Shown: positions 40,655 to 52,000 of the stretch, one piece after another
Layout: the number at the start of each line of letters is the position of its first letter
Position numbering within the stretch: the first letter of the stretch is position 1
Assembly (NCBI GenBank): GCA_011800805.1
Contig: MPNW01000087.1
Location: 99,330 to 163,329, forward strand
Reading direction: 5' to 3'
From: Hirudo medicinalis
Lineage: Eukaryota; Annelida; Clitellata; Hirudinida; Hirudinidae
DNA length: 64,000 nucleotides
Translations under genes and position numbers: made by a program
The notes under the pieces: model-generated
Told to the model about the DNA's origin: nothing
Databases searched by the model: none
The model's input: the letters and a program-made list of their open reading frames with translations, nothing else

Positions 40655-40858
40655 TGCAGGATGGCCGAATGGGTTGCGTTCCTGTTTGTGTCGTAATAAT
40701 AACGGTCGTAATGTGTCGTGTTCTCAACCCAACCTGCACCGCCATGGAGCGCCCTCGGGTAGGAGCCCTTTATAAATGGTAGATCGATTAGAAAGTGCCT
40801 TCACATCCCATTCCGATACATAAGGCACTCGAAAGATCGGCTAAATACAAATCTATCG
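40653..40858 (+). mobile_element. tRNA-derived SINE, family 1, best-preserved copy
   Basis: Head GGCGTGCAGGATGGCCGAAT, A-box TGGCCGAATGGG (40662-40673), B-box-like GTGTTCTCAACCC (40718-40730), body GCGCCCTCGGGTAGG, ATAAATGGTAGATCGATTAG, AAAGTGCC and ATACATAAGGCACTCGAAAG, tail ATCGGCTAAATACAAAT. The spacing and TGGCCGAATGG start point to a tRNA-Leu/Ser-like ancestor. Confidence 0.85.
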
Positions 40859-40984
40859 TCAAAAACCCGTGAACAAATCGAATACTTGCGAGCGAGAACT
40901 TTATACAAACCAGCAGACGCCAAACGAACCAAAAGACCTTATGTGACATTCTATATAACTAAATAATTTCAACAGTAATTAGTC

Positions 40985-41075
40985 ATAGAAACTCCTTGCT
41001 AGAATTTGAACTCTTAACGGAGCAGCACCAAATCGAAAGCCCTAACCCTCTCATGATCTTGGGGTGCAAATGTAA
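40985..41075 (-). mobile_element. tRNA-derived SINE, family 2, second copy
   Basis: The reverse complement shares GGTTAGGGCTTTC, TTAAGAGTTCAAAT and GAGTTTCTATGACTAA with the copy in the Sly1 intron at 24500-24600. Confidence 0.5.
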
Positions 41076-41189
41076 AAAGAAGTATGAAAATATGAATTTT
41101 TGACTTTTCCTTACTTATGAGGATGTACATATTCCCCAATAACCAATAATGTAACCGAAATATTTACTGAGATATTTGACCATTACACA

Positions 41190-42250
41190 TTACTGTCGTC
41201 GGGAGTGCATTTGCACCCATATTATAAATGCTCATTTATGTTTAAATTTTGAAGCTCCTAAGTGTTTGTGTCTTTTTTTTATATTGCTTGTTCTTTGCTG
41301 AATGACTTTATATAAGAGAGGAAGTGCATAATTTAATACAACAATGGCGAGTAATGAAAGAATAAATTTGCAAAGATTTACTATGGAACAGGCAAGAAAA
41401 TTGATATTGGATTCTGATAGTCGAGTGACTGACCATCTGACACTGATGTTGATGACAACTTTAGTGATGAATCAGAAGCAGAATACGTTCCAATTTTTGA
41501 AACAGTGCAGATGAGAGCTGTTGTGAAAGTAACACTTCCGAAAGTGATAAGTGACTTGGAGCAGCAAAAAAATAATGATGGATCTTTGCAAAATTCCGAT
41601 GAGAACACATCTGGAAAAATATATTAAGTCCCTAAGCACATGTTACGTAAATTTAAGAAAAATAATTTTTAAATCCCAAAACATTGCCAGACCCCAGGGA
41701 TACTTTCCCGCCATCTCGGCGGCCCTGATTATACCTAACAATACCTGATGCTTGCAAGTTGGCTGGGTTTCGTTCCTACATGCGACAGCAATGGAAACAA
41801 TCATATATGTCGTGTTCAAAACCCAGCTTGCACTGCCACAAGCGCCCTTGGGAGGGAGCGCTACATAAATAACAAAAAGCACTTCTGATGCTGTAAGTCC
41901 AAATCATCTTAGTTATGCAACGGACTTTAATCAAATAAATAAATAAATTCTGATGCTGTGCATATGGCGTTATAAAAATAAAATACATTTACATTTACAT
42001 ATTAGAAATACTCTATTATGTTGCAAAACAACATTTTTTTAAAATTCTGGTGAGTTTTTTTTTGTCAAGCTATTCTGACTTTGTGACACATGTCATGATT
42101 TTTAACATGTCTAAGTTTTTTTTAATTCAATAAAATTTATTATTTATGGTTTAACAAGTCATTTTTTAACAGATTTGGTGTTATAGATTACTATTTTTCA
42201 AGTCATTCGCCAAAGAAACACTGGAGTGCAAATGCACCCCCGAGACTTAA
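41190..42250 (+). mobile_element. Degenerate piggyBac-like transposon carrying a SINE
   Basis: Ends read inward TTACTGTCGTCGGGAGTGCA on the left (41190-) and TTAAGTCTCGGGGGTGCATT on the right (from 42250), so a TTAA target site survives on one side and has one substitution on the other. Both ends carry a TGCATTTGCA-type palindrome. From 41344 the plus strand reads MASNERINLQRFTMEQARKL. After a 1-nt shift it reads DDNFSDESEAEYVP, like the acidic N-terminus of piggyBac transposases. The frame ends near 41628; no DDD catalytic domain remains. A SINE occupies 41748-41955. Confidence 0.65.
41748..41955 (+). mobile_element. SINE family 1, diverged subfamily, inside the piggyBac relic
   Basis: Head GATGCTTGCAAGTTGGCTGG with TTTCGTTCCTAC, B-box-like GTGTTCAAAACCC, and body GCGCCCTTGGGAGGGAGCGC follow the family-1 order. 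The tail differs: TATGCAACGGACTTTAATCA followed by repeated AAATA. The same GCAACGGAC tail text occurs near 11164 and 57434. Confidence 0.65.
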
Positions 42251-43142
42251 GTGTAGGCCATGGTAGCAAGACGTTAACTACCGACGTCCCTTATAGCGTT
42301 GCGTTGCGTTGGTGACCAACGATTAGTCAATATAATGGGCCGTCAATTAATTACGTCAACAAAATAGGAGGGGGAGAGTTTGAAAAAGTTTGACAATTCT
42401 TCACTTGGGGAGGGGAGGAGTTTAAGATTAATTGACGTCAACAGTCAATTGGCATTGGAACGAGTTGCTCACGTTGAACAGGGTTATCAAGCTTCGTTTT
42501 ATGAGGCGGATGGCTAATTTACAATAATTTGTGTTTATTGCGAGGGTTTATGTAAATTTAAGATTATTCATGTCACATGCCTGTTTACCCTGTTTTAATT
42601 TCACATACTTTTTTAATATATTGTAATAAACGACTGTTTCAATACAGTTTATTGCTGGATTTATTCAGTTCACAAATGGGAGATATTAACTGGGCCGCCG
42701 ACAGAAATGTCGGGCCTCTATGTTATGTCAATTTGATAATGGAAAAACAAAAAATAAAGGTCGTGATTGTAAAATTTAAATATTTTAAAACCCGGGCGGA
42801 CTCCTGGACACGTTTCCCCTTGTCTCCCTTCTCGACGGCCCTGCCTTTAAATTCCACACTTATATAATATTCCTATTAAATCATATAAATCTATCCGAAC
42901 TACAATTACATAAATTCAGTTACAACATAACATTTCTGTGTTCAATTGTGTACAATTGTCTGACATAATTTTGAAGTCTTTGGAAGTTTGAAAGTTGTTG
43001 ACAAGGGGTAAGGAGGAGGTCAAAATTACCTTAAACTTGTTGACATAATTAATGGACGACTCCTAATGAAGTCAAACTAATCAGATTGTTAGTGCTAAAA
43101 TTACCTTAGTTACGCATGTGCGAAAATTGTTGTTATCGCAAT
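42251..43142. other. Intergenic region upstream of SETD6, with repeat C
   Basis: 42735-42815 (GTCGTGATTGTAAAATTTAA, TTTTAAAACCCGGGCG) is a repeat whose reverse complement recurs at 61640-61735. Otherwise no gene is recognised. A CGTTGCGTTGCGTTGG run near 42297 is a short tandem. Confidence 0.45.
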
Positions 43143-43400
43143 ATTGTATGATTAAATTAAGGTTATGTTATATTAGATTTAAAATATTACACTTTGAAAT
43201 TTCTCTATCATTATCTTTGGGGACAAGCCTAAATAAACTCGTGTTTTGTTTTTTTGCAAACCACTTAATACATAATTGTATGCTCAATTAAATTAAGGTT
43301 ATGTTATGCTAGATTTAAAATATTACACTTTAAAATTTCTCTATCATTATCTTTGGGGGATAAGTGTAAATAAACTCGTGTTTGTTTTTTTGCAAACCAC
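43143..43400 (+). repeat. Tandem duplication immediately upstream of SETD6
   Basis: Two copies of one roughly 120-base unit, at about 43143-43264 and 43273-43400. Both run from ATTGTATG through TTAAATTAAGGTTATGTTAT, TCTCTATCATTATCTTTGGG and AAATAAACTCGTGTTT to TTTTTGCAAACCAC. The copies differ at only a handful of positions. The second ends 8 bases before the SETD6 start codon, so the unit probably contains 5' UTR or promoter sequence. Confidence 0.9.
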
Positions 43401-43408
43401 AGCACGAT

Positions 43409-46128
43409 ATGTCGGCGAAACGTTGCCGTGACGGGGACGATCCTAGTGAACTTGCAAACAAAAGACACAAATTTGGTCTCGTAGATGAAGAGAGATTGAG
43501 TAATTTCAATGAATGGATGTTGAACAATGGGCTCCACTTGAACAAAGTGAGATAATTAACCGAATCATTTAAATGTCTGTATTTTATGTTGCAATTGTTT
43601 CAAAATATTGAAATTGACTAGAGTGGGTAACTACGTTTTTCTTTATCTAAGGAAACTTCAAATTTTAAATTATCGCATGATCAACTCTGTAGGTTTCTGT
43701 CTCGAAGAAAGGTGTTTGCTCAGGGTGGGGATTGATTGCAAACAGCGATATACATAGCGGCGAGGTTATTTTTACAGTACCTCATCAGGCTTATCTTGCT
43801 CCAGAAAATTCTGAAATAGGAGAAGTGATACAGAAAGGTTGTATAAGTTTATTAACATTATTTTGCATTTGGTAGAAGAATCCATTAATTAATTGTAAAA
43901 AAAAATACGAATTAAGAAATATGATCATGAACAGATTGGATATTAGATTAGATTATATACAATAGCCAATATTTCTATTAAATTTAAATATTAGTTATGT
44001 TATGTGGACAAAAAAATCATCTAATACTTTTAACAAATTAAATAAATTTGTAGCAAGCAATGAACTCAAAAGCAAAAGTGGGTGGGTCCCATTGCTGCTG
44101 ACCCTCATGTATGAGTACACAAAAGAACATTCAAAGTGGAGACCATATTTCGACATGGTTCCAGATATCCAATTTGATATTCCTATGTTTTGGGATGAGT
44201 TAGTCATTGAATATCTGTTTGTAATGCTGATAGAATTATTGTCATGACATGAATATTGAGTGTTTTTATGTATTTCCTATTTAATTAAATTACATTTTCT
44301 TGAATAATTTCAATCTGAAGAGAAGAAATCAACACTGAGCTTCAAGGAACATTATTGAAGGATTTGATTTCAAGAGATGTGACATCATTAACTGAAGAAT
44401 ATCATTCCATTGTCCTGCCATTTGTGATGAAGAATAAGACATTGTTTGAGTGAGTGATAATCTCTTGTCTTCACATAAATTTCATTTCATATTTGATCAT
44501 TACATGTGCATATTCTTTGCAAATGTTTATGTAGTTTAAAGCCAAAGGCAGTCTAACCATACTGAGACAAAACCTGAGATGATTTATGTTGGAGATGAGG
44601 CATGTTGAATTTGAAGCACTGTCTCTTTAGGGAAGTCCTGTCCTGGCAAATCATTACCAACAGAATGAATAGGCTAAAAAATGTGTAAAAAAGTGGCCAT
44701 AAGGAAAAATACAAGAATTCTAAACTAATTCAATGGAAATGCATTGGTTTTTGTTATAAATAAAAATATTTAAATAATAAATGCAAAATACCTGAAATTA
44801 ATTTCCACAAATAAACAAAAGCTTATGTAATTTATTTAAATTATGCAGTCCATTGAAAATCTCTCTGGAGTTATTTAAAAAGATGGTGGCCTTTGTGATG
44901 GCTTACAGTTTCACCAAGCCTCCCACTGCTAGTACTGATGATGATGATAGTGATGATGAGGAAGTGGTTCCAAATCCTCCCATAATGGTGCCACTGGCAG
45001 ACATTTTAAATCACATCAGCAAGAACAATGCTCAACTTGAATTCAAGAAAGACTTTCTAAACATGGTGGCAACTAGAAGCATCAAACAAGTTAGGGACTT
45101 TTGTCTGATTTCACTCACTCTTATTGAAGAATTAGTTTTAACTTAATGTAAAACAATGTGCAATAGGGAGAAGAGATTTTCAACACTTATGGTGAACTGT
45201 CTAATGGTCAACTCCTGCACATGTATGGCTATGCTGAAGAACCTTCATTGGCTGCTTATGACACTGTCAGTTGTTATATTTCTTACCCAATGACCAATTA
45301 TAGTGTTGATGTGAAGTTTAATATTAATTGGAGCCAGGTGGATGCTTCAGCGTCGTACCTGTACGACGTTCTGCTCCGGGATCAAACAGACGAGGCTTTG
45401 TTCAATAGAAAGTGGAATTTCCTGTCGAAAACAGTAAGCATAAAGTTTTATTTTGAGTTGAATTTATCGAAACTAATTTTATTAACATGAATGACTATTC
45501 AATCTAATTTCCTAGGGTTATATTCCAGTGGATGGGTGTTTTGTGCTGGGTCCAGAGGGAGTCCTGACTGAAGAGCAGTTGTTAGAAGTTTTTAAAGTTG
45601 GTGGTTATCAAATAAATTATAATGTTTGTTATATTTAATACTCCTTGCTAAATATTTGTTGCTTCAGGTGATACAAATGGATGAAAAGGAATTTTCATAT
45701 ATGGAAGATAAAGATGGCTGGTTCAGTGATGATGAAAGTGATGGATCACTCTCAATTGGTTTGCTTAGTTAATTATTGTATTACTAGTTGTTGGCACCAC
45801 TTCAGTTTATTATGACAAAATTTAAACATTTATTTACAGAAAGCATTTTGAAGCTAGATAACAAACAGAAGGATATTTTTCATAGGTATGTTGAATGGTA
45901 GTTTGTAAAAACTTAAACCAAAAATATTTGTATTGATGTTTAACTTGCAGATGGATTCAATTCCTCATTGGAAAATATCCGAGGTCCTTGAAGGATGAGG
46001 AGACGTTCATCATGAGTGCTGGTGAAGTCTCAAATCAGTCTTCAAAGTTTAAAAGGAAACTCTTTTCTGCTTATGTTAGATGTGGACAATTGCGAATACT
46101 TGAGAGGTTTAGGGAGTGCACAAAATAA
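43409..46128 (+). CDS. SETD6: N-lysine methyltransferase SETD6, 486 aa, ten exons
   Basis: A SET-domain protein lysine methyltransferase; the human enzyme monomethylates RelA and other nuclear targets using S-adenosylmethionine. Exons: 43409-43546, 43693-43837, 44054-44198, 44321-44449, 44849-45089, 45167-45433, 45516-45596, 45668-45758, 45840-45885, 45951-46128 (1461 nt, in frame). Family motifs: GWGLIANSDIHSGEVIFTVP, SGWVPLLLTLMYE, RPYFDMVP, EYHSIVLPF, the SET motif NH at 240-241 (VPLADILNHISKNNAQLEF), and EEIFNTYG with the catalytic-position Tyr274. The rubisco-LSMT-like substrate-binding domain follows. An aspartate run (STDDDDSDDEE) interrupts the SET region, as acidic residues do in the human protein. 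The stop codon lies inside an AATAAA at 46124-46129. Confidence 0.96.
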
Positions 46129-46419
46129 ATTTCTGTTCAAACAAGCCTGCTTGAAAATGATGGTGATTGAATTTCTTCTGCTCATCAGTTAATGGATTTT
46201 AGGATAGCGTGTTTGCAACCCAAAACTGATCAATGAAAAGTTTTCTTGAGTGACACAGTTCTTTTTAATGGCAGTAAGTAATGGCCCAGGCTCAGTTTCT
46301 TCTTGCTGCTGGGCGTGTGGGACTATGTAGAGCAGGGGTGTTCAACTGACCATGGGTTGTGAAATGGCATGAGAAGATAAGTAATGAGACAACAACTGAC
46401 AAACCAATCTCACAGATGA

Positions 46420-47450
46420 TTAACGGCCAGAGCAGCCTTGGAAGGAGTACGAACTGGAGTAGCCACATTTTAAAGCGGCCTTGCAGCGGTGGCGCCTCGA
46501 TCGCTTGCAGCCCTTGATGGTTTGTTGTAATACAGCGCTCTTCATGCTTTTGTCGGTGAGAGATTCGTCAAAAACCTTTCCAAGACTTTTCACCGGTTCC
46601 TCAGACACTGGTGATTCGCTGTCTAATTTGTCCAGGGTTTTTTAAACAACCTGCCGCCTGTTCATGATCAGGGTAGTGTCACCCATGAATGCCTTTATTG
46701 AAGGCATGTGCAATCCTATACCAATGCGCGCCTGGGGGACATTGGATCCATCCGCCTTTAATAAGATCTGCATCACCCTATAGCTATTCCAACCTCCAGA
46801 GGAACTCACCTTGTAGTGTACGTCTTGGTGGAAAATCGCATCATGAACCCGCTAAAGTATTCCTGAAGGATGTGGATAATGGACCGTAGCACACGATGGA
46901 CTTTTAATGTCTTCCAAAGGAGCTGGTGTGCTCATATGCGTTCGCTAGGTCCACCCACACGACGTACAGACTCAGCCGCCTCCTCTTGGCTCTCTGGATA
47001 TCTTCCCAAATCATCGAGGTATGCTCGGTGCAACCGGGTACACCTGGAGCGCCTCCCTTTTGGACTGATATGTCCACATACTGGTTAGACATCACGAATT
47101 CTGTGAGCCTCGACGCCATGATGGAGAAAAATATTTTCCACTCTATATTCAGCAGCGACATGTGTCTGAAGTGATTCAGACCCCGGAGTCTTTCTCCTCT
47201 GCCTTCTTCCACTCATCATCGACCATGGCGGAAGACCACGCTCTCTGAATGAGGGAACGCAGCAGGTACAACGTCTTGGGGCATCTCTTGTACAGGAGAT
47301 AGGGAACTCCGTTGGGATCTGGCGCTGAACGGTTTCTTGCTTTCCCCACAACTCCTCTCACCTCCTCGAGCGAAGGAGACGCCAAGCAAAAGAGACTGGT
47401 CGGCAGCGGCACCGCTGTCCAACCTTTTCTGTAGAGACTCATTTGAGTAA
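46420..47450 (-). mobile_element. Non-LTR retrotransposon, copy 2 of the 27.5-30.2 kb family
   Basis: The minus strand reads ASPSLEEVRGVVGKARNRSA (about 47380-47320), SLLNIEWKIFFSIMASRLTE (47160-47100), YVDISVQKGGAPGVPGCTEH (47075-47020), LYVVWVDLANAYEHTS (46970-46925) and SEEPVKSLGKVFDESLTDK (46605-46550). These are the same blocks in the same order as in copy 1. It lacks the C-terminal zinc-knuckle region and is frameshifted. Confidence 0.8.
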
Positions 47451-47564
47451 GTGTTCCTCCAACTTTATATGTGGCTACGTTAGCTGTTTATATTCGATTT
47501 ATTTCTAATAATTTTTTTGAAGAGTTACTGAGCTTGCTGCTACAATTCACTACAAATTACTACT

Positions 47565-47620
47565 ACTAAAAATTCACTACATAAAAGCTGTAGGAGTGCC
47601 CATTCCGAATTTTGGATTAT
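47565..47620. repeat. Short dispersed repeat D, copy 2
   Basis: ATTCACTACATAAAAGCTGT followed by CCCATTCCGAATTTT matches 31465-31525. Confidence 0.55.
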
Positions 47621-47874
47621 GTGTTCTTTATAACCTTCTGAATACATAAAAAAAAATAAATCAATAAATAATTTCTGCACGAACTTACCATAAGCCGGTT
47701 TTTTAAAGAGTTTAATTGACAATATCTTTTTCAATATTGAAAATATTGAAAAATACATCCTAAGTAAGTTGCCAACATAGAGCCTTCAAATACCTTTAAT
47801 TTTATATATATTTAAATATTATCCTTCTAGGTTTTGTAGAACAAAACTTACAACCTCTTAAAAGTTCAACGACC

Positions 47875-48030
47875 CCTATTACTGACACCGATTGACCAAA
47901 ATATCTCAAATTTTATTTTGCTAACATGCTCATCTAATAGTCATCATCTAGTTTAACAAATGTGCCAAATTTCAGCAAATTCGAATATGGTGATGTCAGA
48001 TGTTGTTTGATCACTGATGTTGCTTCACTT
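47875..48030 (+). repeat. Dispersed repeat family B, copy 3
   Basis: ACTGACACCGATTGACCAAA, TGCTCATCTAATAG, CAAATTTCAGCAAATTCGAA and GGTGATGTCAGATGTTG match copies at 30450-30645 (reverse) and 33455-33640. Confidence 0.65.
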
Positions 48031-49026
48031 ACGCATGTGAAGGTCGTTTCTCGGTAATGAACTCAAATAAGGACAAGCAGAGAACAAGCCTGGATGACAA
48101 GAGACTGGAACAGTGCCAACGTATTGCAACAACATCCTTCACATCTTCACATTCACCTTCACCTTCACATTAGGATTCTAGACAGCGACTTCTAGCGGAC
48201 TATATATTCTAATTATATAATTACAAAGCTCACCTAATTGATAACCTATCGCCACACTTATTGTCATATCCATAATTTTCAAAGTGAAGCTCCAGCGATC
48301 GATTTTAGATCTCCTTTTCAGTTCGTTCGCAAGTCCCCGCTTCACCTCTCACAACTTCGGAATAAACTCTCGATAGACATTTTTACGGACGGACTGGGAT
48401 TTGTATACCAACGGAGCTTCAAGCCAAGTATCTTCAAAATCTTATACATTCGTCTCTTGTTTCTCTCCCAAAAAACAATTCCGACCCCAAAACAATCATT
48501 CAAAAATACCAACAAATACCTTCTAAAAATACCAACAGAGGTTTTTGTTAAGTTTGATTTAGTGAAAAACTAGTTTCACGATGTCACTGAACAACGTTGG
48601 AATATTTTGAATAATTTTTCATATAATATTTCAAAACAGAGATATCCAAAAAGGCACTTGGCAGAGTGAACATCATAGAGTAACTTAATACTATTCAGAA
48701 TAACCTCAACATTCAAATGATCACTGCATATTGAAAGAGTGTAAACAGAGTATAAATCAAACTTAACATTTTACAAATCCAAAACAAACATCTGCAACTA
48801 AATCCATTACAACTGCAAGGACATTGAAAGTACAGAATCACTTAATGCTTAAGCAAATAGATTTTGATTGAATGCGGTTTTGAAAACATCTTGTAAAAGT
48901 AGAACATATTTGAACAAGATCTACCATGTATATATGCACATATTTTTAACCAATTGACTGGAAATAAACACAATGGACTCTGAGGTCAGGAGTAAGACTT
49001 AAACATTGCATGGAGATGTCTCTCGA
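48031..49026. other. Intergenic region, probably including the DENND2 3' UTR
   Basis: No recognised gene. An open frame at 48238-48573 has no family resemblance and no splice or start context I trust. The right part lies just downstream of the DENND2 stop. Confidence 0.4.
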
Positions 49027-52000
49027 TCAGTCGAAGGTGCTCTTCAATGATTTCTTAATCTTGCTTCCTGATTGTGTAATGTGAAATAATTATCAGAATA
49101 ATGACTTTAAATAATATATTTAATTTATTATATTAATGTATTTATTTTATTAAGTCTGAATTTAATATATCTTGCTCTAAGGATTCCAGGAAAAATTAAA
49201 ATGACAGATACCATAGCTTTTGAAGAAGTTGAAAAATTTGCTGCGCATGAATTTATTGGCTGAGTTGTTGAAGCCTTCCATCTCCTTCTTATATTCTTCA
49301 ATTCGTTGATCAAATAAGTCTAAAATTAAAATGAAATTTCGTGCAATGTAAAGTTCAGCAGACATCCATCCATCTTCTGTTGTGATTGCAACATGTGTTA
49401 TGGGATGATGTGCATGAATTGTTTCTGAAAGCTAACCCTCAACAAAAGATTCCTTCATCCTGTCATGAATAAAAACTTGAAACATCTGAGTTCTGCTGAA
49501 CCACTCCAAGAAGAGACGAATGCTACTCGAAGAAACTGCCTTCACAAATTCCTCTCCCTGAAATTTCAACATCTTCGTCCATCGAAATGTAACTAATTTT
49601 CATTTTAATTGCAATAAACCAGCAAAATATCTAAAGTAAATAATCATTAAAGCAATAACAACCCTGGCACCTAAAAAGTGGATTCTTAATGAACATTCAC
49701 AAATAAAAGGGTAATTGAAATAAACTTATAATTTAGAAAACTAGAAAGGCTGTCATTATGATTTCTCTAATGCAACATTTTCTTAATAACATGTGCAAGC
49801 TTTAGTTCGACATCATAAAGAGACATGTAGAAATAATATACGAACATAAATTTAACTTTAAACCATTTTTAATAAAAATTATAAATATACAAAAACTACA
49901 AGTCACTCGATTAAGTAAAGGTGTCCACTCATCATTCTAACCTGGAATGTATTGCCAGTGCTGGCCGAGAACGAGATGAAATCTTTGTAGTGACCGCACG
50001 TCTCCACAAACATCCTCAGGTAAGCTTCGGTCAAGGTCACGTCCGTGATCCCGCACGACCTCATTCCATTCACTTGAAATATTCAAATGTTCAGAATTTA
50101 TGCATCATAATTGCTGTTTTACTGTGCAAAAATTTAGATCTAAAATTTCAGCTATGTTGCAATTCTCAATAACGTATAGATTACCAAATAAGAAATAAAC
50201 TGTATAATTACGTAACACAAAATCATTTTAGCTCAAGATCAAATCAAATTGATGCCATTACGTGTTAAAAATTGAGTTTAGCATTACTGAATGCCATTTC
50301 AACAGATTCCTACTCAGAATTTCATGGAAGAAACTACTTACCTCTTGGAACATCAGAAAGTGCCAAAGCCAGAGCCTTTTGAATTTTTTTTGGAAGGATT
50401 CTGCTTTCATCTCCCACATATCTGACAAAGCAACCTTCATCCAGATCGATCACAAGCACCTGTATGAATTGCACAGGTAAGTCGTAGGTACGATTTATTT
50501 AGCACTTTTCGGATTATACCGACTTCGTCGAGAGAAGAATCGTGAATGAAGTCCCGGTAGGATGAGAACATGCCCAGGATGTACGGGGTCGGGGAGTGGA
50601 CGAGCTCCAAGAGGGAAGGTGGAAGGACTGTGATGAGGGTGTGAGGCCACGTGAACGGATACAACAATGTCGACAGGGACAAGATACAGGAACTTAAAGT
50701 ACTGTTTTGATCACATTAAGTCGTTATAGTAATTAGTTATTTATAAGCACAAACAAATGAATGAATAGTTATTCAATTACCCACAATTACTGAATGATGC
50801 AATAAACTTCACCACCATAAAAAATAATATCAATATTAACTATCACTGTTTTGTGATCGTTGTTGTGCTCAAATTCAATGTTGATTATCATCAGCAAAGT
50901 CAAAAAAAATGTTTCTCATCTCAATAATTCTTGAGTTTGCACTTGATGTTCAAATTAAAATATGCTATTTTTCTTATCACCATCAGTAAATTATTATTAT
51001 TTTACAATCATTGGTAATAAACCATATCACCACTGATGCCTTCATTATCATCACTATCATCAACATCATCACCATCACCATCATCATCATACCTTAATTG
51101 TTCAGCAAGCAGAATGATTCTCCTTTCCAGCAATATAGTAGCCACCACTTGGATCAGCAGACTGATGGGAAGGCTATTCACCAGCTGACCAAACTTTGCC
51201 TTGAAATCAAAGCTCCATCAGTAATTCAAATAATTGGGTTTTTTAATTGATTTTCTTATTGCTTAACTTATTTACAGCTTGTTACATTGTCCGGTTAAGA
51301 GGCATTGCTACCTACCGTGCTGTAGTGCGATTCGGTCGTCCTCTTCAGAACTCCTGTGTATTTAAAACCCTCGTGATCCTAAGAATAAAGATGGGTCTTA
51401 CTAGTAAAACAATGTTCGTTTGTACTCATCATGATCATCATCAGGAGGAATAATTGATTGTAAAACCAGCCAATAGCAGACATTGCTGATAAATTATTGG
51501 TAAAACCAACACAAGCATTAATGTAAAGCTCTTGGTTGGGCCTGGGAAGTTTAAGTTGATGGGCAGACTTGAGTGTTTCCTGGGCCAACTCGAGAGAATG
51601 CATTCTGGCCTCCCTGACGCCATTCAAGAGTTGTTGGTAAAAGCCGGCCTCCCCTATCATGCTCACAACACATATGGCCTCAGGTAAATCAGAGCCTCTA
51701 GGCTAAATTAAAAAAAAAATTAATGTAAGCTTGTTCAAATAATAAATTTACTTATATTTATATATTAATTGGCCAACATTTTGGGTGCCTTATGTATCCA
51801 AATCAGATGAGAGGGCCCAACCATTTATATACCTCCCCTACTCGAGGGAGCTCCCTGGTGGTGCAGGCTCGGCTAGGAACGCATTGCCGTCGTTGCCGTT
51901 ACGGCCGCTCGCAGGAATGCAACCCATTGAGCTAACCTGATATCTGAGACACCAACAGAACTTTCTGTCACCCGTGCCAGTTGTTAGGAAGAAACAGAAC

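Noticed and set aside
45266..45303. Mini-intron (GT...TAG, 38 bases) inside SETD6 exon 6
   Set aside because: Removing it shifts the frame and creates an immediate stop, while leaving it in keeps the frame open, so I treated it as coding (about 13 residues not seen in the human protein).
48238..48573. 111-codon plus-strand open frame
   Set aside because: No recognisable domain, no supporting splice context, and composition similar to the surrounding non-coding sequence.
51040..51092. Possible CRISPR-like or satellite array
   Set aside because: It is a simple ATC trinucleotide microsatellite. No spaced direct repeats of CRISPR type occur anywhere in the window.
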